From the NCBI GenBank assembly GCA_013176395.1, contig JABMLP010000010.1, forward strand, positions 1,178,001-1,242,000: a stretch of DNA of 64,000 nt. The letters run 5' to 3'. The DNA is from Venturia oleaginea. Lineage: Eukaryota > Ascomycota > Dothideomycetes > Venturiales > Venturiaceae. Below are positions 24,140 to 34,612 of the stretch, piece after piece (position 1 is the stretch's first letter; each line of letters begins with the position of its first letter). A program made the position numbers and the translations under genes. The notes below the pieces were generated by a model that saw only the letters and a program-made list of their open reading frames with translations, ran no database searches and was not told the DNA's origin.

Positions 24140-26786
24140 TCAAATATACTTCCCAGGAAACGGAAGTTTCGGTTTCTTCTCCGTCTCCCCCTTCTCTCCC
24201 CGCGCCACACTCTCTTTCTTCTCAATCTTCGTTCCAGGCGGTAACAACAGTGATTTCGGAGACCTGGCCCCCCCAGGGGACTCTTTAACCTGTATCTGCG
24301 GCATCGGGATCCCAAGTTCGTCTCTCAGGAATTTCATCGTCTCCTGTTGATCGGCGGGTGATTGCTTCCTTGGTTCTTTCCTGGCTAGGAAGCGTCGAAA
24401 TGTTTGGCTGGATTCCAGTGGCGAGATGGGCGATCTGGCCTTATCCGACGAGGATTCCGCTTGTGTTATTAGCCTTGTTGTGCGGAGGCTGGTTTTTCTT
24501 GGAAGTCTGTTTGTTTCTCTTTTGGGGGAGGTGGGTGTTGAGATTGATTTGCCACGGTAGGGGATGTCTGATGGTTTTTGAGCCGGGAAATAGTCTCGAG
24601 GCATTGAGTAGGAGGAAGATGGACTTGAGGCGGTACTACTTAGTTGCAGCATTTGCTGGCGTTCTTGTTGGAATTGTTCCTGATAATAGCGACGACTTTC
24701 TTCGTGCTTGGTATCCTCTTGTTTTGCATCCTCTTGCGGCTCTATTTCTGGAAACATTCCACCATAGTTCTCATCAAGTGTCGGGCTGTAATAAGCTTGC
24801 GGCTCATCCGAGCCACAATTCTGTTGTTGAACCCACTCTTCTTCCTCCTCTTCTATCATGCGCTTTACTTCTTTCAGAGTGAGTCTCTCTTCCTCAATAC
24901 GTTTGCGTTCTTCGACGATCTTCCTCCTTTCTTCTTCAATCTGACGTCGTTCTGTATCTCCTCGTCGACGGTCTTCAAGTCTGGCTTGGTGCTCACGAAG
25001 CTCTTGCATTTCCAGCCTTAGTTTTTCTTTCTCCTCCTCGAGCTTGGCTCTTTCCTCGTCAAGTTTCCGCTTTTCCTCCGCCGTCTGCGACAATGGCTGT
25101 ACGAAGTTCAATTGAGGCAGCTGGAAAGGATTGGTCGGTTGGATTAATTCGTGGCAGGTAGTGGTCGGGATGTTATCCACAAGCTCAGGAGATTGATCTC
25201 GAAATTGCGACGTCGATTGAGTGTCAAACTCAGACTGTGGAGATGGGGCACGGGCACTCACAGGCGACGATTCTTGACCCTGAGTGGGTACAGAATCAGG
25301 TCGACTCTCATCCGCTGGTGCGGAATCACGTTGCGAAAGACTTTCCGAGTCCGAAACGTGTGCTGTAGTTGTGATTAAGAGATCTTCAGATGTTTTCCCA
25401 TGTAGATCTGCCGACTCGGGGTATGCGAGATCTGATAAGGATAGCACCATTCCTAGTGGCTGCTCGCTCACAGGAGGGGGTGGTACCGTTGCTGCTGGGG
25501 GCAACTTTTCTGCGGTCGAGTGTTGACTATACGTCGGTCGAAAATTCAGGGCGTTACTGGGTGGCGTGATAGTAATGCTACTTTGTTTGGATGTGGTTGA
25601 AGTATTCGAGCTCTGCTGTGAAGATGAACGCGACCTATCGTCCGACTCAGTCTCTTCATCCTCTTCTTCAATACGATCCTCCGAGGACAGTGAGGATGTG
25701 ATCAGGCCCCCTTTGTAACGACCCGAAGAACTGAGGATTACTCCGTTTCGGTGTCGTTGATTGCGTGTCATTTGGTGGCTAGGGTTGGATTCCATTGAGG
25801 ATCGAGGAGTATCTATTCGCGCACCACTTAGCATTTGGTGACTAGAAGTGGACTCTATTGAGGATCTAGGAGTATCCGTTCGCGCGTTACTTAGGCGTCT
25901 CATAAGAGAGGTTCTCTGATTGAAGATTCGACTTCCCTGTGCGGCCCGCTCGCGCTGCTGCTGCGCGTATTGAAGTTGTGATCGCTGAGTCTCCATGGCT
26001 TTTGTCACCGCACTTTTAAGTTTGTCCAACCCCTTCTGATCCTTGGCCGAGCATTCGATATATGGACATCCAAGCTTTATTGCTAGCGCATCGCCTTCCA
26101 AGCACAGGATCTTCCTCCTGTCTCTGCTCCTGTCTAATTTATTTCCCACCAGACATAAAACCTTTGGCTCGATTGTTTTTGACTTGGTATCCTCATTCCG
26201 AGCGTCGATGAAGTGCTCGAGGGCGTCGAAGGAGGAGCGAGAATCGATACTGAAAACCAGAATCATTCCATTGGCATCCGTAAAGCGATAAAGGTCGACT
26301 GGAAGCCGAGTGGCAGGGTACAGATGTTGAGAATGGGAAACATTTTCCGGCCTGGAAATATCCATGCGTTTGGGCTGAACTTGGAAAGCAAACTTGTCGT
26401 TGAGGTCTGACTTCCACAGCATTTCCGGCGTCTCCGAATCAAAGAAAGGGTCCCTTATTGAGGGAAAGCACGCGTAGACAAACTGAGGATTTGTGTTAGT
26501 CATGGCTGAAATACGCCAATGATGGAAGACCAAACACAGCCATTGGCACATGCCGTCGCCATCACTCGCATAACTGCGTCCGGAACCACGAATCTGCTAT
26601 GAAATGCCGACACTTGATGTATGTACAAGGCTTCCGTGTGCATCCAGGAACACGTACCTGGTGATGTAAACTATACTTCCCAACGCCCTGGGCACCAGCA
26701 ATCAACAAGTTGTAGCTCAAGTGTTTTCGACCAGCAGTCTGCTGTACAGCAGGAGGAACGAAGGGCTGCATCTTGAGCGAGTGCAT
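24140..26786 (-). CDS. Ras-like GTPase-domain protein with long coiled-coil tail, 2 exons
   Basis: Exon 1 is 26786-26658 and exon 2 is 26482-24140. The 175-nt intron has a TGACTAAC branch just before CAG. The product is 823 residues. The N-terminus is a Ras-like domain: a P-loop-like GAQGVGKYS in exon 1, LVFSIDSRSSF, the base-recognition NKLD and the SAK box (ECSAKD). It is divergent. The P-loop has Tyr where Ser/Thr binds Mg2+, and no DxxG switch II box is visible between the P-loop and NKLD, so GTP hydrolysis is doubtful. After about residue 200 the protein is disordered, Ser/Pro-rich, with a duplicated block (DTPRSSIESTSSHQM / DTPRSSMESNPSHQM). A Glu/Arg/Lys coiled coil (ERRQIEEERRKIVEERKR) follows, then a basic tail. 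Likely a signalling or scaffold protein; partner unknown. Confidence 0.75.
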
Positions 26787-27287
26787 GCTGTAACATAGCA
26801 GTGGAAGTTGGTGTGGCCGTTACACAGGACGGGCGATGGCTCGCAGGACAGGTGAATTCTCGCAGCCTGTACCCTTTCTTATTCAAGGTCAGACCAAGTT
26901 TGAAGTTGCGTTAGCTGCACGTCGGCAAAAGCGCAAATGTTGACCCGATATTGGGGGTTCAATATGGACATGACTGATAAGATGCAGCGATCCATACCGT
27001 GGTGGATTTTTCGCGTCCTGTTGGTAAGCCGGGTAAATCATCTTTATATTGAGTGGCAAGGCTGAACCCTGTGCTCGGCCACTCACATCTCACCAAAGTG
27101 GAGGGCAGCCGCGCATGTCAAATGACATATAGTACGTAGCTTTCCGTCCGGTCCTGAAAAATAGATGGCGTGTGCGCCACACTCAAATATATTACAGCGT
27201 ATGCCATCTGTGGCCAGAGAAAACAAGGAAGAGTTCGCTGTACAGGAAGATTGGTGCTTCTCGTCTATTCAGGCACGCCGTCGCTAC
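26787..27287. other. Intergenic region between the Ras-like gene and the regulator
   Basis: Upstream region of the Ras-like gene and 3' end of the Zn2Cys6 regulator. No gene supported. Confidence 0.4.
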
Positions 27288-30042
27288 CTATGAACCCAGC
27301 CAGTCCGTATTGGCATCGAACATGAAATTGGTGATGTTGAACTCGTTCAAGCTGTTCATGCCGCCATGATGATCTACAGGCTGCGATCGTTCCCTGTTTG
27401 TGCCTGCGCCACCATTTGTTCCATTACCATCGGCGACTTGGCCTCCAATATTGGGGGGAAGTCGTGGTAAATTGAAGAAATCAAACACATCAAGATATTC
27501 GAGATCGGCCGGTGCTGGAGTGCGCATCGGAGTTGCAGCAAACCGTATATTTCCAGAGTTGAGGAATTTCGGCTGGCGAGATATTAGGGAGTCGAGGTCG
27601 AATGCAGTACGTCGCATATCCGCAAGTATTTTGACTGTGTTTGGTGTCTCCATTCCTGGTGCTCTCTCGCTCTCTCTGTACTCGTCCAAAACTCTCTGCA
27701 GTAAAGCGGCGTATCGGTCCGCGACTTTCCAACATCGGCCCATCTCGCGCAGACTTTCTACGAGCGGATTGATGACAGGCGAGACGCGATGATCGATGGT
27801 GCAGCCGTGGACTAAAACTACTCGAGCTGCAACCCACAAGCTGAAGGCGAATGGAGGCCCGAGCTGATTCAACATGTCGGCGTTTCTTACGTACGTGCTC
27901 AGAACAGAAACTAGAAGGCACGTGGATCAGCGGGGGATCATCCAAGGTATACGAGATCTACGCACACCCTCATCAAGGTTGAACAAGGATACAATTCTGA
28001 GGAGGGCGTGCAAGACTTCAGTCAATCATGGAAGGCGCCTTGCAGAATGCTCTCAACGTGAAAGATATACGGTGCTCGTTACAAGCTTAAGTTCCATTGA
28101 AGAGTGAAGATAAAACCTACTGTTATCCACAGCCGTCTGACAGCGCTGAGCCGCAGAATATGACGGTGTAAAGATTGGCGAACGCGTGGTCGGATATGCA
28201 GCCGAAGAATGCAAGCGTATTACAGTCCTGTTGAACTTCAGTACCACAATACAGCCCAATGGCAGGCAAAGACTTACGTGTAAAAGGTTGCGTGGAGCAT
28301 AACCCAACCGCAATTGACGACTTTGTTCTTGGAGGCAGGATTGAAGACGCGAGACATGTTGCCGTATTCTTGGGGAAGATTGTACTTCCATGTCTGCAAT
28401 TCAGTATCCAATTCACGGTACCGTTTCTGCCAGCACTCGACGTCAGACAGCGCCCCAATATCAACTGGGTCTTTCAAGAACTGGTGAATTTGAGACAGAA
28501 TACCAAGGACTTCGATATAGTAGGAGAAAGATCCAAGATTTTCTGGGCAATCGAGTGAGTAGTCACTTCTTTCGGTCGTCTTGAACCACCTTGTTTCAAC
28601 AATATGATTGTTGTTGAATAGATCCTCTCGACAAGGCAGACGACGATCTATTTCCTTCTCGTCAAGAGTGAACTCGAATGCTGTTGCAATTGTAGCGTAG
28701 CGGTCTAATAAGTAGACAATCCAGAACAGTCTACGCCGGCTTTCGTCTTCGATGAAGTCTCTGGGTTCAGGCAGAATGGTTGCTCGCAGGGTGTAGATGG
28801 AAGGATATAGCGGAGAGATTGACAAGGATGTTGACTCGACGGCGAGCCCAAGCTGGACAACTTGACGGACGATTAGTGCCAGCATATTCCAGCCTGGTGG
28901 ACCGTTCGAGTCGCCAATGAAGTCCAGAGTCAAAATGACAAGAGCTTGAAGTGCTCGAATAGAACTGTGCTCCATACCATACAACTGCACACGCTCTTTC
29001 GAGATCTTGTGCTGCCGTTGGCGAACGTCTTCTGTTAAGCGCCTGTCTGCAGAAAAGCGCAGAGTTGTTGCAATGATAGCATGCAATAAGACACGTTCTT
29101 CATCCTGAAGAGGACTTGGTCCAAATAGAAGGTCTATGGTGGATTTTCTATGCAGAATTGGACACCATTTATTTACATGCTTAAAAAAGTGATCTACAAG
29201 TTGGTAGCAGAGGTCATGATCCGGAAATTCAGGCTGTGCGCTCAGTGGTGCAGACGTCGGTGCTGAAGCTTGAGATTCTGGAAGGTTCAAGGTAGGAGAA
29301 TGAACAGCGGGATTCGGCTGGTTGTAAAGATCTCGAGAGGTGGAAGGAATACCAGGGGCTCCAACATTGGTGACGCTGTCGGTAGGAATCTGGGCTTGAA
29401 ATGCATTGCTGCTATGCGAGATGGTGGAAGTACGACGGTCCCCTAAGCTAGGAAATTCGGGAGTGAATGGGGAATGGTTTGATGGGTAAGTGTTTGCTTT
29501 CTGAAGGAACAAGGCAGTCTCCGGGCGTGGAACATGTGGTGTCTGGGCAGATGAAGGGCGGAAGAAGTTGTCTCCTTGCGATGATGTCTGGGCCGGAGAG
29601 AGACCCGCATTGGAGAGTCGAGTGATGGCACCTTCATGGCGGTTGAGGACGGCACGCATTTGCTCTGTTCGATTCTGTTTAGCATGTGTCAATGTCTTTC
29701 AAGTGATGTGAGGAAGATACCGATGATAGCAGCTTGCTCAGCCAGCTTTGCCTCCAGCTCTCGGCCATAGCCAGCTCTCAACCCAGGCTTTTTCCGTTCC
29801 TTGTACTCACACCTCTGCGAATTCTTCATGCACCAGCCGCATGCTGGCTGACCCCTATCGCACTTGACTTTGCGCTGTTTGCACGTCTCGCAGGAGACGC
29901 TGAGTGGCCGCGTCGTCCTGCGCCTTTTCCTGCTGCCATCCGCCTCGACCTGGCCATCGCTCTCTTCGCTCCAGCCCTCGTCACTCTGTGGCGATGGGTT
30001 GTCGGTGGGCGATGCTTGTTGGCCCAACGCGCTCGAACTCAT
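27288..30042 (-). CDS. Zn(II)2Cys6 transcription factor with fungal_trans domain, 5 exons
   Basis: Nuclear fungal regulator. Exons 30042-29721, 29664-28278, 28227-28121, 28015-27968 and 27910-27288 close in frame at 828 residues. The binuclear zinc cluster is CETCKQRKVKCDRGQPACGWC, with the sixth Cys in SQRCEYKE, preceded by a basic KRRRT stretch. It is followed by a short coiled coil (LAEQAAIIEQMRAVLNRHE) that spans intron 1. The middle-homology fungal_trans region occupies about residues 210-560 (DHFFKHVNKWCPILHRKS; ESRRRLFWIVYLLDRYATI). I took the ATG at 30042; one in frame at 30123 would add 27 residues. It is head-to-head with L-rhamnonate dehydratase across 432 bp. By position it is a candidate regulator of L-rhamnose catabolism (compare RhaR), which is inference. 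Confidence 0.9.
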
Positions 30043-30474
30043 AGTGCAATGGGTGTCTGAGGCTAATTGCTTGCTTGGATGCTTTCGTTCAACGATTGTC
30101 CGAGGGCTAGGAGGATCAAGCACCGAACAGTGACATTGCGGGGTTTGTGCGGAATTAGACAGCTTCTGTCGACTTTTGAATTCGGCCCCGTAATGGGCAC
30201 TACCGATTGGCTCGGACCGCGTCCATGGGGACCGAAGCGCTGGGATTGGTCGTGGGACTGCCGACTAAGCCGAAATTAGACGTATCACGTGCCTGATCCG
30301 TCGCTACCCTCGCCATGTTGATACGCCGAGTCGTCGTCTTTTCTGCACCCAGCTCGGAGCGAGACTTTCCTTGTACTGCAATGGTCCCTGATATATAGCA
30401 GCAATGGCTACCCATTCTTCCTTCCCTCCAACAGTTTTGCCTCGATAGACCCCTTCCAACTTAAGACAGCAGTC
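30043..30474. promoter_or_regulatory. Shared bidirectional promoter, regulator / rhamnonate dehydratase
   Basis: 432 bp separate the two divergent start codons. The stretch contains a palindromic CGGACCG at 30213-30219, in the CGG-N-CCG form bound by many Zn2Cys6 dimers. It also contains two GATTGG (reverse CCAAT) boxes near 30204 and 30243. Regulation is inferred from these sites and the layout. Confidence 0.45.
30213..30219. promoter_or_regulatory. CGG-N-CCG palindrome (candidate Zn2Cys6 site)
   Basis: CGGACCG is an inverted CGG pair with a one-base spacer, near the middle of the divergent promoter. The spacing is allowed by some Zn2Cys6 dimers. A single 7-bp match is expected by chance fairly often. 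Confidence 0.3.
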
Positions 30475-31814
30475 ATGCCAGCAGTCAACCAATTCCCCAC
30501 CATCAAGAACATCCAGACATTCATTATCCAGGGCGTAGGCTCTGGTGGTGATTATCACAATGTCAAGGGTGGTCATTGGCTCATTGACTCCAAGATCTCA
30601 ACGCCCATGTCCCAGTATGAGAAGTATAGGAGCTCAAGGACGACCTGGGGTATCAATGTCTTGGGTTCTTTCTGCATCCAACTCGAGGCATCAGATGGAA
30701 CCAAGGGCTTTGCAACTGGCTTCGGCGGACCACCAGCTTGCTGGCTGGTCAAAGAACACTTCGAGCGATTCTTGATTGGAGCTGGTAAGTTGTGTCTTCT
30801 CTACAACTGCTTGTACACTGCTTCTGACCCAGATGCACAGATCCACGCGACACCAATCATCTCTTCGAGCAGATGTACCGCGCCTCCATGTTTTATGGTC
30901 GCAAAGGTCTGCCAGTCGCCGTTATATCCGTCATCGACCTCGCCATTTGGGATCTCCTTGGTAAAATTCGCAATGAACCGGTTTACAAGATGATCGGAGG
31001 AGCTACGAGAGAACGATTGGACTTTTACTGCACAGGCCCCGAACCTTCGGCAGCGAAGAAAATGGGTTTCTTCGGTGGAAAAGTGCCATTGCCATACGGC
31101 CCTGGCGAAGGACATGCAGGCTTGAAGAAGAATGTCGAGTTCTTGAGGAAGCATCGTGAAGACGTCGGGCCTGACTTCCCGCTCATGGTCGACTGCTACA
31201 TGTCTCTCAACGTGACGTACACAATCGAGGTGGTGGAAGCCTGCAAAGACCTCAACATAAACTGGTGGGAAGAATGTCTGTCGCCCGATGATTTCGATGG
31301 ACAGACTTTGCTCAAGAGAGCCCACCCCGGCATCAAGTTCACCACAGGAGAACACGAATACTCCCGATACGGCTTCCGGAAACTCATCGAGGGACGCAAT
31401 GTCGATATCCTCCAGCCAGACGTGATGTGGGTAGGCGGCATGACGGAGCTCTTGAAAGTCTCTGCAATGGCAGCGGCATACGATATCCCCGTCGTTCCTC
31501 ACGCCAGTGGTCCATACTCATACCATTTTGTGGTATCGCAGGCCCATTCTCCATTCCAAGAGTACTTGGCCAACTCTCCGGACGGCAAAAGCGTACAGCC
31601 AGTTTTCGGCGACCTTTTCCTCAACGAACCCATTCCTGTGAATGGATACCTGGATGTTTCAGATCTGGACAAGCCTGGGTTTGGGTTGGAATTGAACCCA
31701 GCAGCAAGATTATTAGACGCCACCTATATTCTCAACCCGACGCCAGAACGACCTCTGAAAGGTACTTCTATCCCAGAGAAGGAAGTCGTCGCCAATGGCG
31801 GAGGCAGCGTATGA
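30475..31814 (+). CDS. LRA3: L-rhamnonate dehydratase (enolase superfamily), 2 exons
   Basis: Removes water from L-rhamnonate to give 2-keto-3-deoxy-L-rhamnonate in the fungal non-phosphorylated L-rhamnose pathway (EC 4.2.1.90), cytosolic. Exon 1 is 30475-30784, the intron 30785-30840, exon 2 30841-31814; 427 residues. The N-terminus carries the rhamnonate-dehydratase hallmarks GGDYHN...GGHW, ISTPMSQYEKYRSSR and GINVLGSF. The metal ligands of the barrel are seen in order: Asp in MVDCYMS, Glu in WWEECLS, Glu in TTGEHEY. The catalytic His is in VVPHASGPYS, with its partner Asp in QPDVMW. Close alternatives in the superfamily are L-galactonate or L-fuconate dehydratases, but the N-terminal capping motifs fit rhamnonate best. 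The divergent neighbour is a Zn2Cys6 regulator. Confidence 0.88.
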
Positions 31815-33046
31815 TTCTCCATGGTTTAGTACTGGCGCGGCTCCTTGTTTGGCGTTTCATGGACTAATGAGTAGATTACGATACGTCCCTGGTTTCCATG
31901 TATGAAATGTAAGATTTTACAGGCTCAACGCAGGTCACAACTGCCTCGCATTAGAAACCAATTATAATTAAAGCACACCTTTTTTACTTCTGCTTCCAAT
32001 GACCATTACTTAATCCTTTCCATTCACGCCCCCCGGTTCACAGATAATATGTCGAGCTCAAGACCGAGATCGTCAACTCTTGGCAACTTGGCATCGAAGC
32101 TTGCCAGCAATTAAGCGAACTCTCCCCCTAATTAGAGCGAGCGCATTTCGAGAAATACAGAAGAAACGAAAAGATAATTTACAGTACTCAACAACACATC
32201 CTCTAGCGCCCTCCGTCTAGGGCCTAACCCACAACAACCAAACCCCCCCTTGCCCCCACCAGCACCGTCCACACCTCTTCCAAGAATCCAACTCATAACT
32301 ATCCATCCATCGTTCCATTCCTCTCCATCACCATCACCGCCTCATTCATCATTTATCACTCTTCCCTCTTCACTTTTTCCCCTGCCTTCCTCCGCCTTAA
32401 TACAAAATACCACGATGATCATAAGGACAGTTACTTTCGTGATAAGTAATACCAGTAGTAAACTCTGGCTACTTGTTAGCCAGGGCGTATGGGTGGCTCT
32501 ATTGATGGGTGTCGGTTGTGGGGCTGAGAGGATGGGGGAAAGAGGAAGAGGGGCCCGTGGAGGGGGGGCTCGTGGTGGGGGGGGTTGGTGGTGTTTTGAT
32601 TGTGGGGTGGCATGGGTGGGAATATTACGTCGATATCGAGATCTTTATGGCCGGTATTAAGAATGTTTCTTGTGAAGAAGTAGGATGGGTATGGTTTCGT
32701 GTCCAAGGCTCTTCTGGTTAGAGACGCACTTTGGCAATTTCATAAGTCGACCCTTGCCTTGGGGAAGTACATGAAAATGATATGATTGCGAGACCTTGCA
32801 CCTCGAGAGCAATCTCATTCCTAATTTCGACATTTCGATATATATCTCGATTTTCCCTGCAATTATCGTCACGAAAGTAAATTCCCACTTCGCAAATGAA
32901 ACCACCAATCCTTGCACGGAGGAAAAACCCATCCCTTTAATATTTTATTATCCAGTCAATCTCCCTCTCATCACCTCCCCCTCACAGCCAATTTTCTCAA
33001 TCCCCCTACTCGCCTACTACTCCATCACCGCCCCCTTCCTCCTACA
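31815..33046. other. Intergenic region with C-rich and pyrimidine-rich tracts
   Basis: No gene supported. 32220-32400 is strongly C/T-rich on the plus strand and 32505-32590 strongly G-rich (gaggaagaggggcccgtgga type). Frames there are low-complexity artefacts. Confidence 0.35.
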
Positions 33047-33340
33047 TCACCCCCCAATCCATCCCCGTCCCTCCGCCACCCCTCTAACTTCCATCTCCGC
33101 ATCCCTTCTCGCCCATTTCCTCGCTATCCGTCGTCGAAAAGACCATACAATCACCCCTATAGTAATAATGATAGATACAATGATGACGATGACGAGGATG
33201 ATTGTGTAGTAAGGGTACCAATGTCTTGAGTTGTACGTGGGTTGGTCGTGGCGTGGGTTGAGGGGGTTATTTTTGTTCTTAGGGTGGCTGGCGTGTTTTG
33301 TTTTTGAGGTTGAGCTTGAGACGGAGGTAAGAGATGGCAA
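33047..33340 (-). CDS. Possible small single-pass membrane protein
   Basis: 97-codon frame: a polar, basic N-terminus (residues 1-43), one very hydrophobic Ile/Val helix (about 44-66, TIILVIVIIVSIIITIGVIV), then a basic stop-transfer WSFRRRIARKWARRD and a Gly-rich end. This arrangement is what a real tail-in membrane microprotein would show. However, the helix is encoded by a biased stretch of AT/GA repeats (gatgacgatgacgagg on the plus strand), so a chance frame cannot be excluded. Not recognised. Confidence 0.35.
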   Translation of the reverse strand: MPSLTSVSSSTSKTKHASHPKNKNNPLNPRHDQPTYNSRHWYPYYTIILVIVIIVSIIITIGVIVWSFRRRIARKWARRDAEMEVRGVAEGRGWIGG

Positions 33341-34612
33341 TTAAGGAGGGAAGGTATCTAACCATTGGATTGGGTGTGGTGGTATCATTTTCAGTTTATC
33401 CGAATCGTCAATGTCGAAGGGAGTTATTATGGTCTTTCAAAATAGGTGGGGAAATAAGTGAAACGAAGAAAAGTAAGTCCGGTGAGGGGTTGAGTTGGCG
33501 ATTTTCATGGTTGGAGAGGTACAGACCTCATATTTACCTAGCTGTGTAGAATGTTGTGGTACATGACTTGTAACATGCGGTGGCACGTAAGTAAAGGTTG
33601 CATTCCTTGCATTCTGTCAGTCAAAAGAGGCTCTACGCGTCAGAATTCGAAGAGTCTATGGAATACAATGAATGGCGGCGATAACATCATCTTCATCCAA
33701 TTGATGCAAGCAAGGTTCACATTAATGCCGATAGCTCTCTGTCAATCTTCAGAACTCATGTTGCCAGAAGTTGGAAAGCTCGCTGTCGAATGAAGGAATC
33801 GCCTGTCGGTTTGGTTCTTGTGTTTTTGGAAGACGGCTTGGATGTTTCAGCTGGCGATAAGAGCTGTCGAGCCTTGGCACCCTTCCAAGCATGTACCCAG
33901 ATATGTTCAGGTGTCCGCATGTTCTGAGCAGAGCAGGAGACAAAATTCGTGGATCTGAATTTCGATATAAAAAAAGGCTGGGCCACCACCAGTTCCTTAG
34001 AATGCAGTCCGAGTATCCGAAAAAAGTACGTCACAATCACTTTCCTAACATAATCTAATTCAGGTGCTAAACCCTGGCGAGCCAAAAATCATGCCGTTAT
34101 AAGAGTACCAACGGCCAACGAGCCTACTGCCGAAATCGTCGCAACTCGAAGATTGGACCTGCTTCACTGATCATGTGCATTTTGATGAATAACTGTTCTC
34201 ATAGGGAAAGACCGGCAAGAAACAGAGAAGAGGGTTGATCTAAACGGTCGGGCGGTTGATTCTCCAGTGAAGAGACGGGATTGGCTCCGCAAGTGCGAGA
34301 AGGAACTTTTGTCAATCTATCACGAGGAAAGAGGAGCGAATATTATTGGCATGGAAGAATTGCGTTGACGGATGACCTCCTTCGCAAGGACCGTAATGCA
34401 AAAGCTCTCAATCCACGGAAAATATCCAAAGTATGGCCGAAGTGAGGAACTGACGAACCACGCGTGCTATCAAAGGGGGGTGAGTAGACAGATCTTCATA
34501 TTGGCCTTCGTTAGGGATTGTGCTGTATGATGTGAGTAGCCAAACGTGGGTTGGGAAGAGGTCGTGTCCTCCACCTCCGCTTCATGTCATTCGTACTGAT
34601 TAAACTCCATCA
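33341..34612. other. Intergenic region, no gene supported
   Basis: A 109-codon minus-strand frame at 33756-34085 has no motif. Nothing else was seen. The right edge is the 3' flank of the aspartic protease. Confidence 0.4.
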
